Of a stretch of DNA of 64,000 nucleotides, positions 47,179 to 55,553 are shown one piece after another; position 1 is the first letter of the stretch; each line of letters opens with the position of its first letter. Made by a program: the position numbers and the translations under genes. The notes under the pieces were generated by a model. That model did no database searches. It saw only the letters and a list, made by a program, of their open reading frames with translations, and was not told the DNA's origin. This stretch comes from an uncultured Flavobacteriaceae bacterium (lineage in GTDB: Bacteria; Bacteroidota; Bacteroidia; Flavobacteriales; Flavobacteriaceae), in NCBI GenBank assembly GCA_947502635.1, contig CANNAN010000005.1:124001-188000 (forward strand), given 5' to 3'.

Positions 47179-48162
47179 ATGAGTACTACAGTTGTAAATA
47201 CTGGAACAGAAGGTAAAACTTGGGGAGGTGGAAACAAACCTCTAGATGCAAGTTATGGTAAAATGATGATGTGGTTTTTCATCGTTTCGGATGCTTTAAC
47301 ATTCTCAGGGTTTTTAGCAGCCTACGGATTTTCAAGATTTAAGTTTATTGATTCATGGCCAATTGCCGACGAAGTGTTTACACACTTTCCTTTTTTGCAT
47401 GGTGTAAATGCACCGATGTATTATGTGGCTTTTATGACGTTTGTGCTTATTATGTCTTCTGTGACTATGGTGTTAGCCGTAGATGCTGGTCATCATTTAA
47501 ACAAAGCAAAAGTTACTATTTATATGTTCTTAACCATTATTGGTGGTTTAATATTCGTTGGCTCACAAGCTTGGGAATGGGGAACATTTATTAAAGGTGA
47601 TTATGGCGCGGTACAAACAAAAGGCGGTAATATTTTACAATTTGTAGATACAGATGGACATAGAGTCGCATTAAGAGATTTTGTTGTAGCAGATGCGCAT
47701 GCCGAAAGAACGCAGCATGAACGCAAAGAAGGGCTATGGTTTGTTTCTGAAGGAACATTACCAACATATACAGTTGAAGAAGTATTACATGGTTTGAAGT
47801 CTCACGAGAATGTTTTAGTTAGAACTCAGATAATTAATGAGGCTGGTGAAAAAACAGTATTATCCAGAGCAGAATCATTAAAACAAATAAAAGACAACGG
47901 AAAAGCTGTAGTAGAAGGTGCTAATTTACATGTTAATGAATATGGTTCGCCACTATTTGCAGACTTCTTTTTCTTTATAACAGGTTTTCACGGTTTCCAC
48001 GTATTTTCTGGAGTTATTATAAATATCATTATTTTCTTTAATGTGATTTTAGGAACTTACGAAAGACGTAAAAACTATGAAATGGTAGAAAAAGTGGGGT
48101 TATACTGGCACTTTGTAGATTTAGTTTGGGTATTTGTATTTACATTCTTCTATCTGGTTTAA
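47179..48162 (+). CDS. Cytochrome c oxidase subunit III (long paralogue with hydrophilic insert)
   Basis: 327 residues. The helices match subunit III (KMMMWFFIVSDALTFSGFL; GFHGFHVFSGVIINIIIFF; VGLYWHFVDLVWVFVFTFF). Between QAWEWGTF and FADFFFFITGFHG lies a hydrophilic insert of about 120 residues with no cysteine motif that I recognise. This long form beside a short paralogue is, as far as I recall, usual in Flavobacteriia. The insert probably projects outside the membrane and could contact other subunits of the supercomplex. Confidence 0.92.
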   Translation: MSTTVVNTGTEGKTWGGGNKPLDASYGKMMMWFFIVSDALTFSGFLAAYGFSRFKFIDSWPIADEVFTHFPFLHGVNAPMYYVAFMTFVLIMSSVTMVLAVDAGHHLNKAKVTIYMFLTIIGGLIFVGSQAWEWGTFIKGDYGAVQTKGGNILQFVDTDGHRVALRDFVVADAHAERTQHERKEGLWFVSEGTLPTYTVEEVLHGLKSHENVLVRTQIINEAGEKTVLSRAESLKQIKDNGKAVVEGANLHVNEYGSPLFADFFFFITGFHGFHVFSGVIINIIIFFNVILGTYERRKNYEMVEKVGLYWHFVDLVWVFVFTFFYLV

Positions 48163-48218
48163 TTAAATTAAAATATATTTTCATTTCCTTGATGAAGGAA
48201 ATCTAAAAAACATTTAAA

Positions 48219-48599
48219 ATGGCACACGAACATAAATTAGCAATATTTAGAGGTTTAGTTAAGTTTAAATCAAATACTCAAAAAATTTGGGGTGTTTTAA
48301 TTTTCTTGAGTATTGTTACGGCAGTTGAGGTATTTTTAGGTATTATAAAGCCAGAATCTTTAATGGGACAAGTTTTAGGAATGAAAGCCTTAAACTGGAT
48401 TTTCATTATTTTAACCATTGTAAAAGCATACTATATTACTTGGGATTTTATGCATATGCGCGACGAATTAAAATCTTTAAGACGTATGGTTGTTTGGACT
48501 GCTATATTTTTAATTTTATATTTAGTATTCATTTTATTGCAAGAAGGCGGTTATGTATTCGATGTGTATAAAGATGGATTTATAAAAAGAGATTTTTAA
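48219..48599 (+). CDS. Cytochrome c oxidase subunit IV
   Basis: 126 residues with three hydrophobic helices. The order and family pattern (KIWGVLIFLSIVTAVEVFLG; KAYYITWDFMHMRDELKSLR) match the prokaryotic subunit IV family (COX4_pro). A stabilising accessory subunit. It is followed by a hairpin terminator at 48652, so the structural oxidase genes end here. Confidence 0.9.
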   Translation: MAHEHKLAIFRGLVKFKSNTQKIWGVLIFLSIVTAVEVFLGIIKPESLMGQVLGMKALNWIFIILTIVKAYYITWDFMHMRDELKSLRRMVVWTAIFLILYLVFILLQEGGYVFDVYKDGFIKRDF

Positions 48600-48651
48600 C
48601 TAAATTTGTTTAGCTTGTATAGAGCAAAGACGAAGTGTTAAATAGAGATAT

Positions 48652-48682
48652 AAAGACGGTTTTTAAACCGTCTTTTTTTATT
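48652..48682 (+). terminator. Terminator after oxidase subunit IV
   Basis: AAAGACGGTTT (48652-48662) pairs with AAACCGTCTTT (48665-48675), followed by TTTT. The next promoter box begins at its end. Confidence 0.88.
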
Positions 48683-48686
48683 TTTG
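48679..48686 (+). promoter_or_regulatory. -7 box TATTTTTG for the SCO-like gene
   Basis: Exact TAnnTTTG match 35 bases before the ATG at 48721, directly behind the terminator. Confidence 0.5.
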
Positions 48687-48720
48687 CAAACGTATATTTT
48701 TATAGAAATAATGTTATTTG

Positions 48721-49437
48721 ATGGATTACAAAAAAATAAGTCGGTATGTGGTTTTAGGAATTTTGTTTTTTCTTCCTGTAACGTTTTTGTTGTTCTTATA
48801 TCCTGCAACTCATAATTATACACCGCTTGATATCGTTAACGAATCGGTTTTAGACTTAGAAAAATTCTCTTCAGATTCAGAAGAACAAATTCTTTTAAAA
48901 GATCATATCACAGTATTGGGCTTTTTTGGGAGTCGTCCTTTAGATAAAGCCACAGCGGCATCTAATTTAAAGGAGTTGGTTTACGATAAGTTTAAGGGCT
49001 TTAAACGCTTTCAAATAGTCATACTAATGCCTTATGGTACTGAAGATGCTGTTGATGAGCTTAAAGCAGAAATTAGTTCATATGAAGATTTAAGGTTTTG
49101 GCATTTTGTTTTTGGAGAATACAGTAATATTCAAAAGGTATTTTTTAGTTTAAAGAACAGCAAAAATATTTCAGAGTATTTAGATACAGATCAAGTGTTT
49201 ATTATTGATAAAGATTTAAATCAACGTGGTCGACTTGATGATAGAACGGATAATGAGCTTGAAAAGAATAAACTTGTTTATGGTTTATATGCTTACGATT
49301 GTATTGAAGTAGCAGAAATAAAAAATAAAATGAGTGAAGATATGCGTATTTTGTTTACAGAATATAGGCAAAAAAGAAAGGGAGAGTTTAATTCTGATAC
49401 AAGAAGAGCAAGCGATTTAAAAGAAGCAACTAATTAA
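48721..49437 (+). CDS. Membrane-anchored SCO-like protein lacking the copper-binding cysteines
   Basis: 238 residues. One N-terminal transmembrane helix (about 10-28) precedes a thioredoxin-like domain. Aligned by eye with the SCO1 protein encoded 142 bases downstream, HITVLGFFGSRPLDKATAAS sits where SCO1 has VIEFFFTTCPTICPRMNANL, and VFIIDKDLNQRGRLD matches FALIDKNGFIRSRKD. The CxxxC copper ligands are therefore replaced by RPLDKA, and the ligand His before the second segment is also absent. The protein is probably a diverged, non-copper-binding SCO paralogue acting in oxidase assembly. The start is ATG 48721; a TTG three bases earlier is unlikely. Confidence 0.65.
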   Translation: MDYKKISRYVVLGILFFLPVTFLLFLYPATHNYTPLDIVNESVLDLEKFSSDSEEQILLKDHITVLGFFGSRPLDKATAASNLKELVYDKFKGFKRFQIVILMPYGTEDAVDELKAEISSYEDLRFWHFVFGEYSNIQKVFFSLKNSKNISEYLDTDQVFIIDKDLNQRGRLDDRTDNELEKNKLVYGLYAYDCIEVAEIKNKMSEDMRILFTEYRQKRKGEFNSDTRRASDLKEATN

Positions 49438-49578
49438 ATATAGATATGTATGAAGGTTGGGGCTTTCGATTTACTTTGACTACTCTCAGTACATATCACC
49501 TAAGATAAGCTCAAAAGTGTTAAAAAATAAAACCATGAAAAGCATTCGTGAATTCGTGGCAAACTTAAAGTATAAAAG
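49438..49578 (+). repeat. Intergenic scraps of two dispersed repeats before SCO1
   Basis: Positions 49474-49500 are a degenerate inverted copy of the GAGCGCAGTCGAA element (compare TTTGACTACTCTCAG with TTTGACTGCGCTCAG). Positions 49541-49562 read AGCATTCGTGAATTCGTGGC, which resembles an ATTCGTGAATTCGTGGC sequence I recall as interspersed in other genomes. No gene here. Confidence 0.55.
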
Positions 49579-50325
49579 ATGAGTAAAAAAACGAATTATT
49601 CATATATAGGTATTGCGTTTATCATTCTGGTTTTTGGTATTATTTTCATACCAAAAATTATAGATAGAATTTCTAATAAGGATATTATTAGAAATGAAAG
49701 TAGAAGTGATTTTGCAGATGATAAGAAATCGAAAGTATCAGATTTAGCTTTTATTGAAATAAATGGTGTTCCTAAAAAAGTACCTGCTTTTTCTTTTACA
49801 AATCAAGAAGGGAAAACAATAACGAATAAAGATTATGAAGGCAAGGTTTATGTTATAGAATTCTTTTTTACAACCTGCCCAACTATTTGTCCGAGAATGA
49901 ATGCGAACCTCATTCAAATTCAAAATGCCTTTAAAGAGTTTAATGATTTTGGAGTAGCATCATTTACTATAAATCCAGATTACGATACACCAGAAATTCT
50001 TAAAGCCTATGCCGATAAATATGGAGTTACCAATCCTAATTGGCATTTAATGACTGGAGACAAAGAAATTATTTACAAATTATCCAACGAAGGGTTTAAT
50101 TTATATACAGCCGAGGAAGCAGATGTAGCAGGAGGGTTTGAACATTCTGGTAACTTTGCTTTAATCGATAAAAATGGGTTCATCCGATCGAGAAAAGATA
50201 CTTTTGGCAATCCAATTATTTATTACAGAGGGATTGTCTCAGAAGCAGAACAGGTGGATGATGATGGCGTAGAAGAAGAAATTAGTGCATTGAAAGAAGA
50301 TATTAAAAAGTTGCTTAATGAGTAA
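49579..50325 (+). CDS. SCO1/SenC copper chaperone for CuA assembly
   Basis: 248 residues. An N-terminal membrane anchor (about 7-25) is followed by a thioredoxin fold with the copper motif TTCPTICPRM (two Cys separated by three residues) and the His of GGFEHSGNFALIDKNG. Also typical is NPDYDTPEILKAYADKYG. The protein delivers copper to, or reduces, the CuA site of CoxB (9.5-10.6 kb). It lies within the oxidase-assembly cluster, followed by a REP-like element and the CtaM-like gene. Confidence 0.94.
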   Translation: MSKKTNYSYIGIAFIILVFGIIFIPKIIDRISNKDIIRNESRSDFADDKKSKVSDLAFIEINGVPKKVPAFSFTNQEGKTITNKDYEGKVYVIEFFFTTCPTICPRMNANLIQIQNAFKEFNDFGVASFTINPDYDTPEILKAYADKYGVTNPNWHLMTGDKEIIYKLSNEGFNLYTAEEADVAGGFEHSGNFALIDKNGFIRSRKDTFGNPIIYYRGIVSEAEQVDDDGVEEEISALKEDIKKLLNE

Positions 50326-50328
50326 TTG

Positions 50329-50357
50329 ATGTCATTCTGAGCGCAGTCGAAGAATCT
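50329..50357 (+). repeat. REP-like element between SCO1 and DUF420 genes
   Basis: Copy of the dispersed repeat with core CTGAGCGCAGTCGAAGAATC, preceded by ATGTCATT. Best-preserved single copy in the window, starting 3 bases after the SCO1 stop. Confidence 0.8.
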
Positions 50358-50373
50358 AGATAAAGAATAATTT

Positions 50374-50910
50374 ATGATTGAAGATAAAAACATTTTAGAC
50401 GAAAAAAAATACAATAAATTAATAGTTGTACTCTCTGTATTAATACCAGTAGTTGTAGCTATTTTGTTTGGAGTAAAAATTCCGAATGTTGAACCATTAT
50501 CATTTTTACCTCCTATTTATGCATCAATAAACGGTGTGACAGCATTGGTTTTAATAATAGCAGTATTTCAAATTAAAAAAGGAAATAGAGCAACACATGA
50601 AAAGCTCATGAAGTTTGCTATCATATTATCTGTGTTATTCTTAGCTTTGTATGTGGCATACCATATGACTAGCGATTCAACTAAGTTTGGAGGTGAAGGC
50701 GCCATCAAATACATCTACTATTTTATATTGCTAACCCATATTTTATTATCAATCATTATTATTCCATTTGTATTAATTACTTATGTTAGGGGGATTACAA
50801 ATAATATTGAAAAGCATAAAAAAATAGCAAAAATAACATTTCCCTTATGGTTGTATGTAGCCATAACAGGCGTTGTAGTTTATATTATGATCTCCCCATA
50901 TTATGTTTAA
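50374..50910 (+). CDS. DUF420 membrane protein, CtaM-like oxidase assembly factor
   Basis: 178 residues with five hydrophobic helices. DUF420 hallmarks are INGVTALVLIIAVFQIKKGN, HEKLMKFAIILSVLFLALYV and HILLSIIIIPFVLITY, with conserved histidines near helix ends. DUF420 includes CtaM of Bacillus and Staphylococcus, required for activity of haem-A oxidases, and the genomic context (ctaB, subunits III and IV, SCO1) fits. The stop overlaps the start of the next small gene by 8 bases. Confidence 0.88.
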   Translation: MIEDKNILDEKKYNKLIVVLSVLIPVVVAILFGVKIPNVEPLSFLPPIYASINGVTALVLIIAVFQIKKGNRATHEKLMKFAIILSVLFLALYVAYHMTSDSTKFGGEGAIKYIYYFILLTHILLSIIIIPFVLITYVRGITNNIEKHKKIAKITFPLWLYVAITGVVVYIMISPYYV

Positions 50911-51136
50911 GTTAATTATGAGAAGAAAAATGCTCTTTTTTATTTTCTCTTTTCTCTTTTTTATAGAGACAAATGCACAATGTGCTATGTGTCGTGCTGT
51001 TTTAGAAAGTGAAGAAGGACAAACAACGGCAGAAGGAATCAACGATGGTATTGTATATTTAATGGCTATTCCGTACATTCTTGTTGGAGGGATAATATTC
51101 TTTATTTATAAGAAATACAATAAGTTAAATAAATAA
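50903..51136 (+). CDS. Small CxxC-containing membrane protein at the end of the oxidase-assembly cluster
   Basis: 77 residues. A signal peptide ends at ETNAQ, immediately followed by CAMCRAVLESEEGQ. A single transmembrane helix (about 52-70, YLMAIPYILVGGIIFFIY) precedes a short Lys-rich tail. The mature protein is therefore a tiny periplasmic domain with a CxxC pair at its very N-terminus, tethered by one helix. The start overlaps the DUF420 stop; a second Met at 50918 is possible. Function is unknown. Position suggests a redox or metal-handling helper in cytochrome oxidase assembly (inference). Confidence 0.75.
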   Translation: MFKLIMRRKMLFFIFSFLFFIETNAQCAMCRAVLESEEGQTTAEGINDGIVYLMAIPYILVGGIIFFIYKKYNKLNK

Positions 51137-51202
51137 TAAAAACTTTTCGGAATAATTTTTGTAACATTTCTTTGTCTTTTAAGTCTAACCTGTAAAGCTC
51201 AA

Positions 51203-51210
51203 TAGTTTTG
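51203..51210 (+). promoter_or_regulatory. -7 box TAGTTTTG for the ABC export operon
   Basis: Exact TAnnTTTG match 18 bases before the ATG at 51228, so the leader is very short. Confidence 0.5.
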
Positions 51211-51227
51211 CACTAATCAATCAAGAA

Positions 51228-51929
51228 ATGTTAAAAATAAATCAGCTCCACAAATCCTATCCAATAGGAGATTCTAGTTTACATGTTTTAAAAGGTATAG
51301 ACCTTGAAGTTGAAAAAGGTGAAATGGTGGCAATCATGGGGTCTTCGGGGTCAGGTAAATCGACATTGCTTAATATTATAGGGATGTTAGACGAAGCCGA
51401 TTCTGGAGATTATATATTGGACGAGTTGCCAATAAAAGATCTTACCGAAAAGAAAGCAGCAGTTTACAGAAACAAGTTTTTAGGATTTATTTTTCAATCT
51501 TTTAACCTTATCAATTATAAGAATGCTCTGGAAAATGTGGCACTACCTTTATATTACCAAGGGATGAAACGTAAAGAGCGTCAAGAAAAAGCGTTGTTTC
51601 ATTTAGAAAAAGTAGGTTTAGCAGATTGGGCACAACATTTACCAAAAGAACTTTCTGGGGGTCAGAATCAACGTGTTGCTATAGCCAGAGCTTTGGCTGC
51701 AAACCCTAAACTGTTATTGGCTGATGAGCCAACAGGTGCCTTAGATACTAAAACTTCTCATGAGATTATGGCGTTTATTCAACAATTAAATGATGAAGGC
51801 AAAACCATTTTAATGGTAACACACGAAGAAGATATCGCTAGTATGTGTAAGCGTGTTGTTCGTTTACGTGATGGGGTTATTATGGAAGATAAGAAAGTAG
51901 AACAGGTAAGGGCAGAACAGTATGTTTGA
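51228..51929 (+). CDS. ABC transporter ATPase, MacB/LolD type
   Basis: 233 residues. Walker A GSSGSGKST, signature LSGGQNQRVAIARALA, Walker B LLLADEPTGALD and the H-loop in MVTHEE are intact. It belongs to the MacB/LolD/FtsE-like class (IGMLDEADSGDYILD). It is a separate ATPase for the two permeases that follow, overlapping the first by 8 bases. The whole operon (ATPase, two permeases, HlyD-like adaptor, TolC-like channel) forms a tripartite exporter. Confidence 0.94.
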   Translation: MLKINQLHKSYPIGDSSLHVLKGIDLEVEKGEMVAIMGSSGSGKSTLLNIIGMLDEADSGDYILDELPIKDLTEKKAAVYRNKFLGFIFQSFNLINYKNALENVALPLYYQGMKRKERQEKALFHLEKVGLADWAQHLPKELSGGQNQRVAIARALAANPKLLLADEPTGALDTKTSHEIMAFIQQLNDEGKTILMVTHEEDIASMCKRVVRLRDGVIMEDKKVEQVRAEQYV

Positions 51930-53151
51930 TTTAGATCTTTGGCGGGAAATATTTCAAAGTATTAATATGAACAGAACCAGAAGTTTATTGTCTGGTTTTA
52001 CAGTGGCTTTTGCGATATTATTATTCACTATTCTTTTTGGGATTGCTAATGGCTTGCAAAATACATTTGCAGAAGCGTTTGTAGATGATGCTACCAATTC
52101 CATTTTTATAAATTCTGGAATGACAACAAAAGCTCATAAAGGGCTACAGTCTGGTAGACGTATTAAGTTTAAAAATGAAGATTTTGATTATGTAAAAGAG
52201 GAGTTTGGAAACAAAATAGAGTTTATTACGGCACGTATTTACAGAAATACTCAAGCATCTTTTAGAAATGAGCAAAATACATACGATTTAAGAGCAGTAC
52301 ATCCCGATCATCAATTTTTAGAAAAAACAAAAATAAAAGAGGGGCGATATATTAATCAAAACGACCTCGAGAATAAAACAAAAGTGGCTATAATTGGTAG
52401 GTTGGTTGAAGAAGACCTTTTTTTAAAAACAACTGCCTTAGGGAAATATATTAATCTTAGTGGAATACAATATAAGGTGGTTGGGATTTTTACCGATGCT
52501 GGTGGGGATAACGAAGAACGTAAAATTTATATGCCAATAACTACTGCACAGCATCTTTATGGTAATAATGATTATATAGATCAAATAAGTTTAACCTATA
52601 ATCCAGAGATGAATTATGACCAGGCACTGGCTTTCGGAAATCAGATTACTAAAAAAATGAAAGATCGTTTTTCTGTAGCTAGAAGTGATCAGCGAGCTAT
52701 ACGAGTGCGTAATATGGCAGAAGGTACTAGGGCAATTAGTAAAATGACAGGGGTACTTACTTTTTTTATTTTATTTATTGGACTCGGGACATTAATGGCA
52801 GGTATAGTTGGAGTAAGTAATATTATGATTTTTATTGTCAAAGAGCGTACAAAAGAAATAGGGATTCGTAAAGCACTAGGAGCATCTCCTAAATCTATTG
52901 TATCAATAATTTTAATCGAATCTATATTAATAACAGCCATTGCAGGGTATGTTGGTCTATTACTCGGAGTTGGTGTGTTGGAGTTAGCTGGTCCTAGCCT
53001 AAAAACATATTTTATAAAAGATCCGAGTATAAGTAATAGTTTGGTAATAGGTGCGACCCTAGCGTTAATTATAGCAGGTACAATTGCTGGCTATTTACCA
53101 GCTAAAAAAGCATCAAGAATAAAACCTATTGTAGCACTAAGAAACGATTAA
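51922..53151 (+). CDS. MacB-like ABC permease (first)
   Basis: 409 residues. Helix 1 (about 18-40), a periplasmic MacB-type core domain (about 50-280), then three C-terminal FtsX helices. The coupling segment VKERTKEIGIRKALGASP contacts the ATPase. No nucleotide-binding domain is fused. It probably pairs with the next permease as a heterodimer. Substrate unknown. Confidence 0.93.
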   Translation: MFDLDLWREIFQSINMNRTRSLLSGFTVAFAILLFTILFGIANGLQNTFAEAFVDDATNSIFINSGMTTKAHKGLQSGRRIKFKNEDFDYVKEEFGNKIEFITARIYRNTQASFRNEQNTYDLRAVHPDHQFLEKTKIKEGRYINQNDLENKTKVAIIGRLVEEDLFLKTTALGKYINLSGIQYKVVGIFTDAGGDNEERKIYMPITTAQHLYGNNDYIDQISLTYNPEMNYDQALAFGNQITKKMKDRFSVARSDQRAIRVRNMAEGTRAISKMTGVLTFFILFIGLGTLMAGIVGVSNIMIFIVKERTKEIGIRKALGASPKSIVSIILIESILITAIAGYVGLLLGVGVLELAGPSLKTYFIKDPSISNSLVIGATLALIIAGTIAGYLPAKKASRIKPIVALRND

Positions 53152-53152
53152 T

Positions 53153-54397
53153 ATGTTCAAGTTTTTATTTGATAGAGATACCTGGCAAGAAGTTTATGAT
53201 AGTTTTAGTAAAAATAAACTAAGGTCTATTCTAACGATGGTTGGTGTTTGGTGGGGTATTCTTTTGTTAATAGGGCTACTAGGTTCTGCGAGAGGATTAG
53301 AAAATTCATTCAACCGTTTATTTGGGGATTTTGCTACCAATAGTGTTTTTATTTGGGGGCAAAATACAGGGATGCCTTTTAAAGGTTTCCAAGAAGGTAG
53401 AAGAGTTCAACTATCATTAAGCGATACTAAAAAAATTCAAGAAAATATTGAGGGCATTGAGTTTGTAGTTCCAAGAAATCAAAACCAAGTTCCAGTAATT
53501 AGAAATTTTCTTTCTGGAAATTTTAGTATTGCTGGCGATTATCCTTTGTTAGATCAAGTTGAAAAGAAAAAACTTATTCATGGGCGTTTTATAAATCAAA
53601 ATGATATTGAAGAAAAAAAGAAAGTTATTGTTTTGTCAGAAGACGTATACAAGCAATTGTTTCAGAAAAATGAAAATGCGATAGGAGAATACATACAAGT
53701 AAATAAAATAAACTTCAAAGTTGTTGGTTTGTTTCAAACTTCAAAAATAAATATGGGACCTCCAATAGATATGCATATCCCATTTACAACGTTTCAACAA
53801 ATATATAATAGAGGTGATCGAATAGGTTGGATGATGATTACAGGGAAGCCCGAATATAATATTGTACAAATAGAAAAAGATGCCAAACTATTACTTAAAA
53901 ACCTTAATGATATCCATCCTAAAGATAATCGTGCATTAGGTAGCGCTAATGCTGGAAAAGAGATTGGAAAAGTAACAGGTTTTTTAATAGGCATGCAATT
54001 TTTAACATGGTTTGTTGGTATCGCCACTTTAATTGCAGGTGTTTTTGCAATTGGAAATATATTGCTTATCACAATTAAGGAACGTACCAAAGAAATAGGA
54101 GTACGTCGGGCTTTAGGAGCAACGCCATTTGAAATTAAAAGACAAATAGTAGTTGAAGCTGTTTTTTTAACATTAGTGGCAGGCATAATAGGAATTATAA
54201 CTGGAGGGTGGATTTTAATAGCTATAAATGCGCTTGTAGGACAAGGAGACGATGCTACTTTAGTTAATCCTTCTGTTTCTATAGCCGTTGTATTTATAGC
54301 ATTAATCATATTAGTGATATTAGGGACTTTAATTGGATTGATTCCAGCATTTAAAGCCACAAGTATAAAACCAATAGAAGCATTAAGAGAAGAATAA
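53153..54397 (+). CDS. MacB-like ABC permease (second)
   Basis: 414 residues, same layout as the preceding permease: one N-terminal helix, a periplasmic core, three FtsX helices, and coupling segment IKERTKEIGVRRALGATP. It starts 1 base after the stop of the first permease. The two periplasmic domains are clearly diverged, which fits a heterodimeric exporter. Confidence 0.93.
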   Translation: MFKFLFDRDTWQEVYDSFSKNKLRSILTMVGVWWGILLLIGLLGSARGLENSFNRLFGDFATNSVFIWGQNTGMPFKGFQEGRRVQLSLSDTKKIQENIEGIEFVVPRNQNQVPVIRNFLSGNFSIAGDYPLLDQVEKKKLIHGRFINQNDIEEKKKVIVLSEDVYKQLFQKNENAIGEYIQVNKINFKVVGLFQTSKINMGPPIDMHIPFTTFQQIYNRGDRIGWMMITGKPEYNIVQIEKDAKLLLKNLNDIHPKDNRALGSANAGKEIGKVTGFLIGMQFLTWFVGIATLIAGVFAIGNILLITIKERTKEIGVRRALGATPFEIKRQIVVEAVFLTLVAGIIGIITGGWILIAINALVGQGDDATLVNPSVSIAVVFIALIILVILGTLIGLIPAFKATSIKPIEALREE

Positions 54398-54409
54398 ACA
54401 ATCAAAGCA

Positions 54410-55537
54410 ATGAATAAAACAGTAAAAATTATTTTAATAATAGTAGCAATCATACTATTAGCATTTGTACTCAAGTATTTTAAAGATTCTAATTCAAAAG
54501 ATGTTGTAGACTATAAAGTTGAAGCTCCTTTTTATACCTCAATAAATACAAAAGCAGTAGCAACAGGTAAATTAAACCCTGAAGAGGAGATTGAGCTTAA
54601 ACCACAAATTTCTGGGATCGTTGACGAAATCTTTGTTGAAGAGGGCGACCTTGTCAAAAAAGGGGATTTAGTTGCTAAGATTAGAGTTGTTCCTAATGAG
54701 CAAAGTTTAGTAAGTGCAAAGAGTAGAATAGCATCTGCGAGATTGTCTTTCGATAATACCAAAGTGTTATATAACAGAAATAAAACATTATTTGACAAAG
54801 GTGTTATCTCTGTCCAGGATTTTGAAAACAGTGAGTTGTCTTTTAACCAAGCGAAAGAATCATTAGTACAAGCACAAAACGATTACCAAATTATTAAAAG
54901 AGGATCTATTTCGGGAGGTAATTCGGCAAATACAAATATTATAGCGCAAATAGCAGGAACTATTTTAGAAATTCCTGTTAGAGAAGGCGATCAGGTGATA
55001 CAAAGTAATAATTTCAACGCAGGAACAACCATCGCAACCATTGCCGATATGAGTCTTATGATTTTTGAAGGTAAAGTTGATGAAGCAGAAGTAGGAAAAC
55101 TAAAAGAAGGCAAAGAAATAAAAGTGATATTAGGAGCCATTAATGACAAAGAGTTTCCTGCAAAGTTAACTTTTGTAGCGCCAAAAGGGAAAGAAGAAAA
55201 TGGAGCTGTTCAATTTACAATTAAAGCAAATGTTGTTATAGATTCTACTACAAATGTAAGAGCGGGTTATAGTGCTAATGCAGAAATAGATATTGAAAGT
55301 AAGGATAGTGTTTTAGCTATTAGAGAGGCGTTACTTCAGTATAACAGAATCACAGAAAAACCTTTTGTTGAAATATTGGATGGTGATAATAAATTCAAAA
55401 AAGAGAATGTTAAGATAGGACTTTCAGATGGCATTAATGTTGAAATTACAGAAGGCGTAAAAGAAGGTGACCAAGTTAAAGTATGGAACAAGGCATCAAA
55501 AGATAATGAGGATAATGATAATAAAGAAAATGATTAA
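54410..55537 (+). CDS. HlyD/MacA-type periplasmic adaptor
   Basis: 375 residues. An N-terminal membrane anchor (about 4-22) is followed by barrel-sandwich halves (GKLNPEEEIELKPQISGIVD, later AQIAGTILEIPVREGDQV), a coiled-coil hairpin between them (about 95-165), a beta-barrel domain and a Lys/Asn/Asp-rich C-terminus. It links the inner-membrane permeases to the TolC-like protein encoded next. Confidence 0.93.
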   Translation: MNKTVKIILIIVAIILLAFVLKYFKDSNSKDVVDYKVEAPFYTSINTKAVATGKLNPEEEIELKPQISGIVDEIFVEEGDLVKKGDLVAKIRVVPNEQSLVSAKSRIASARLSFDNTKVLYNRNKTLFDKGVISVQDFENSELSFNQAKESLVQAQNDYQIIKRGSISGGNSANTNIIAQIAGTILEIPVREGDQVIQSNNFNAGTTIATIADMSLMIFEGKVDEAEVGKLKEGKEIKVILGAINDKEFPAKLTFVAPKGKEENGAVQFTIKANVVIDSTTNVRAGYSANAEIDIESKDSVLAIREALLQYNRITEKPFVEILDGDNKFKKENVKIGLSDGINVEITEGVKEGDQVKVWNKASKDNEDNDNKEND

Positions 55538-55553
55538 GTTTAAATCACTCATA

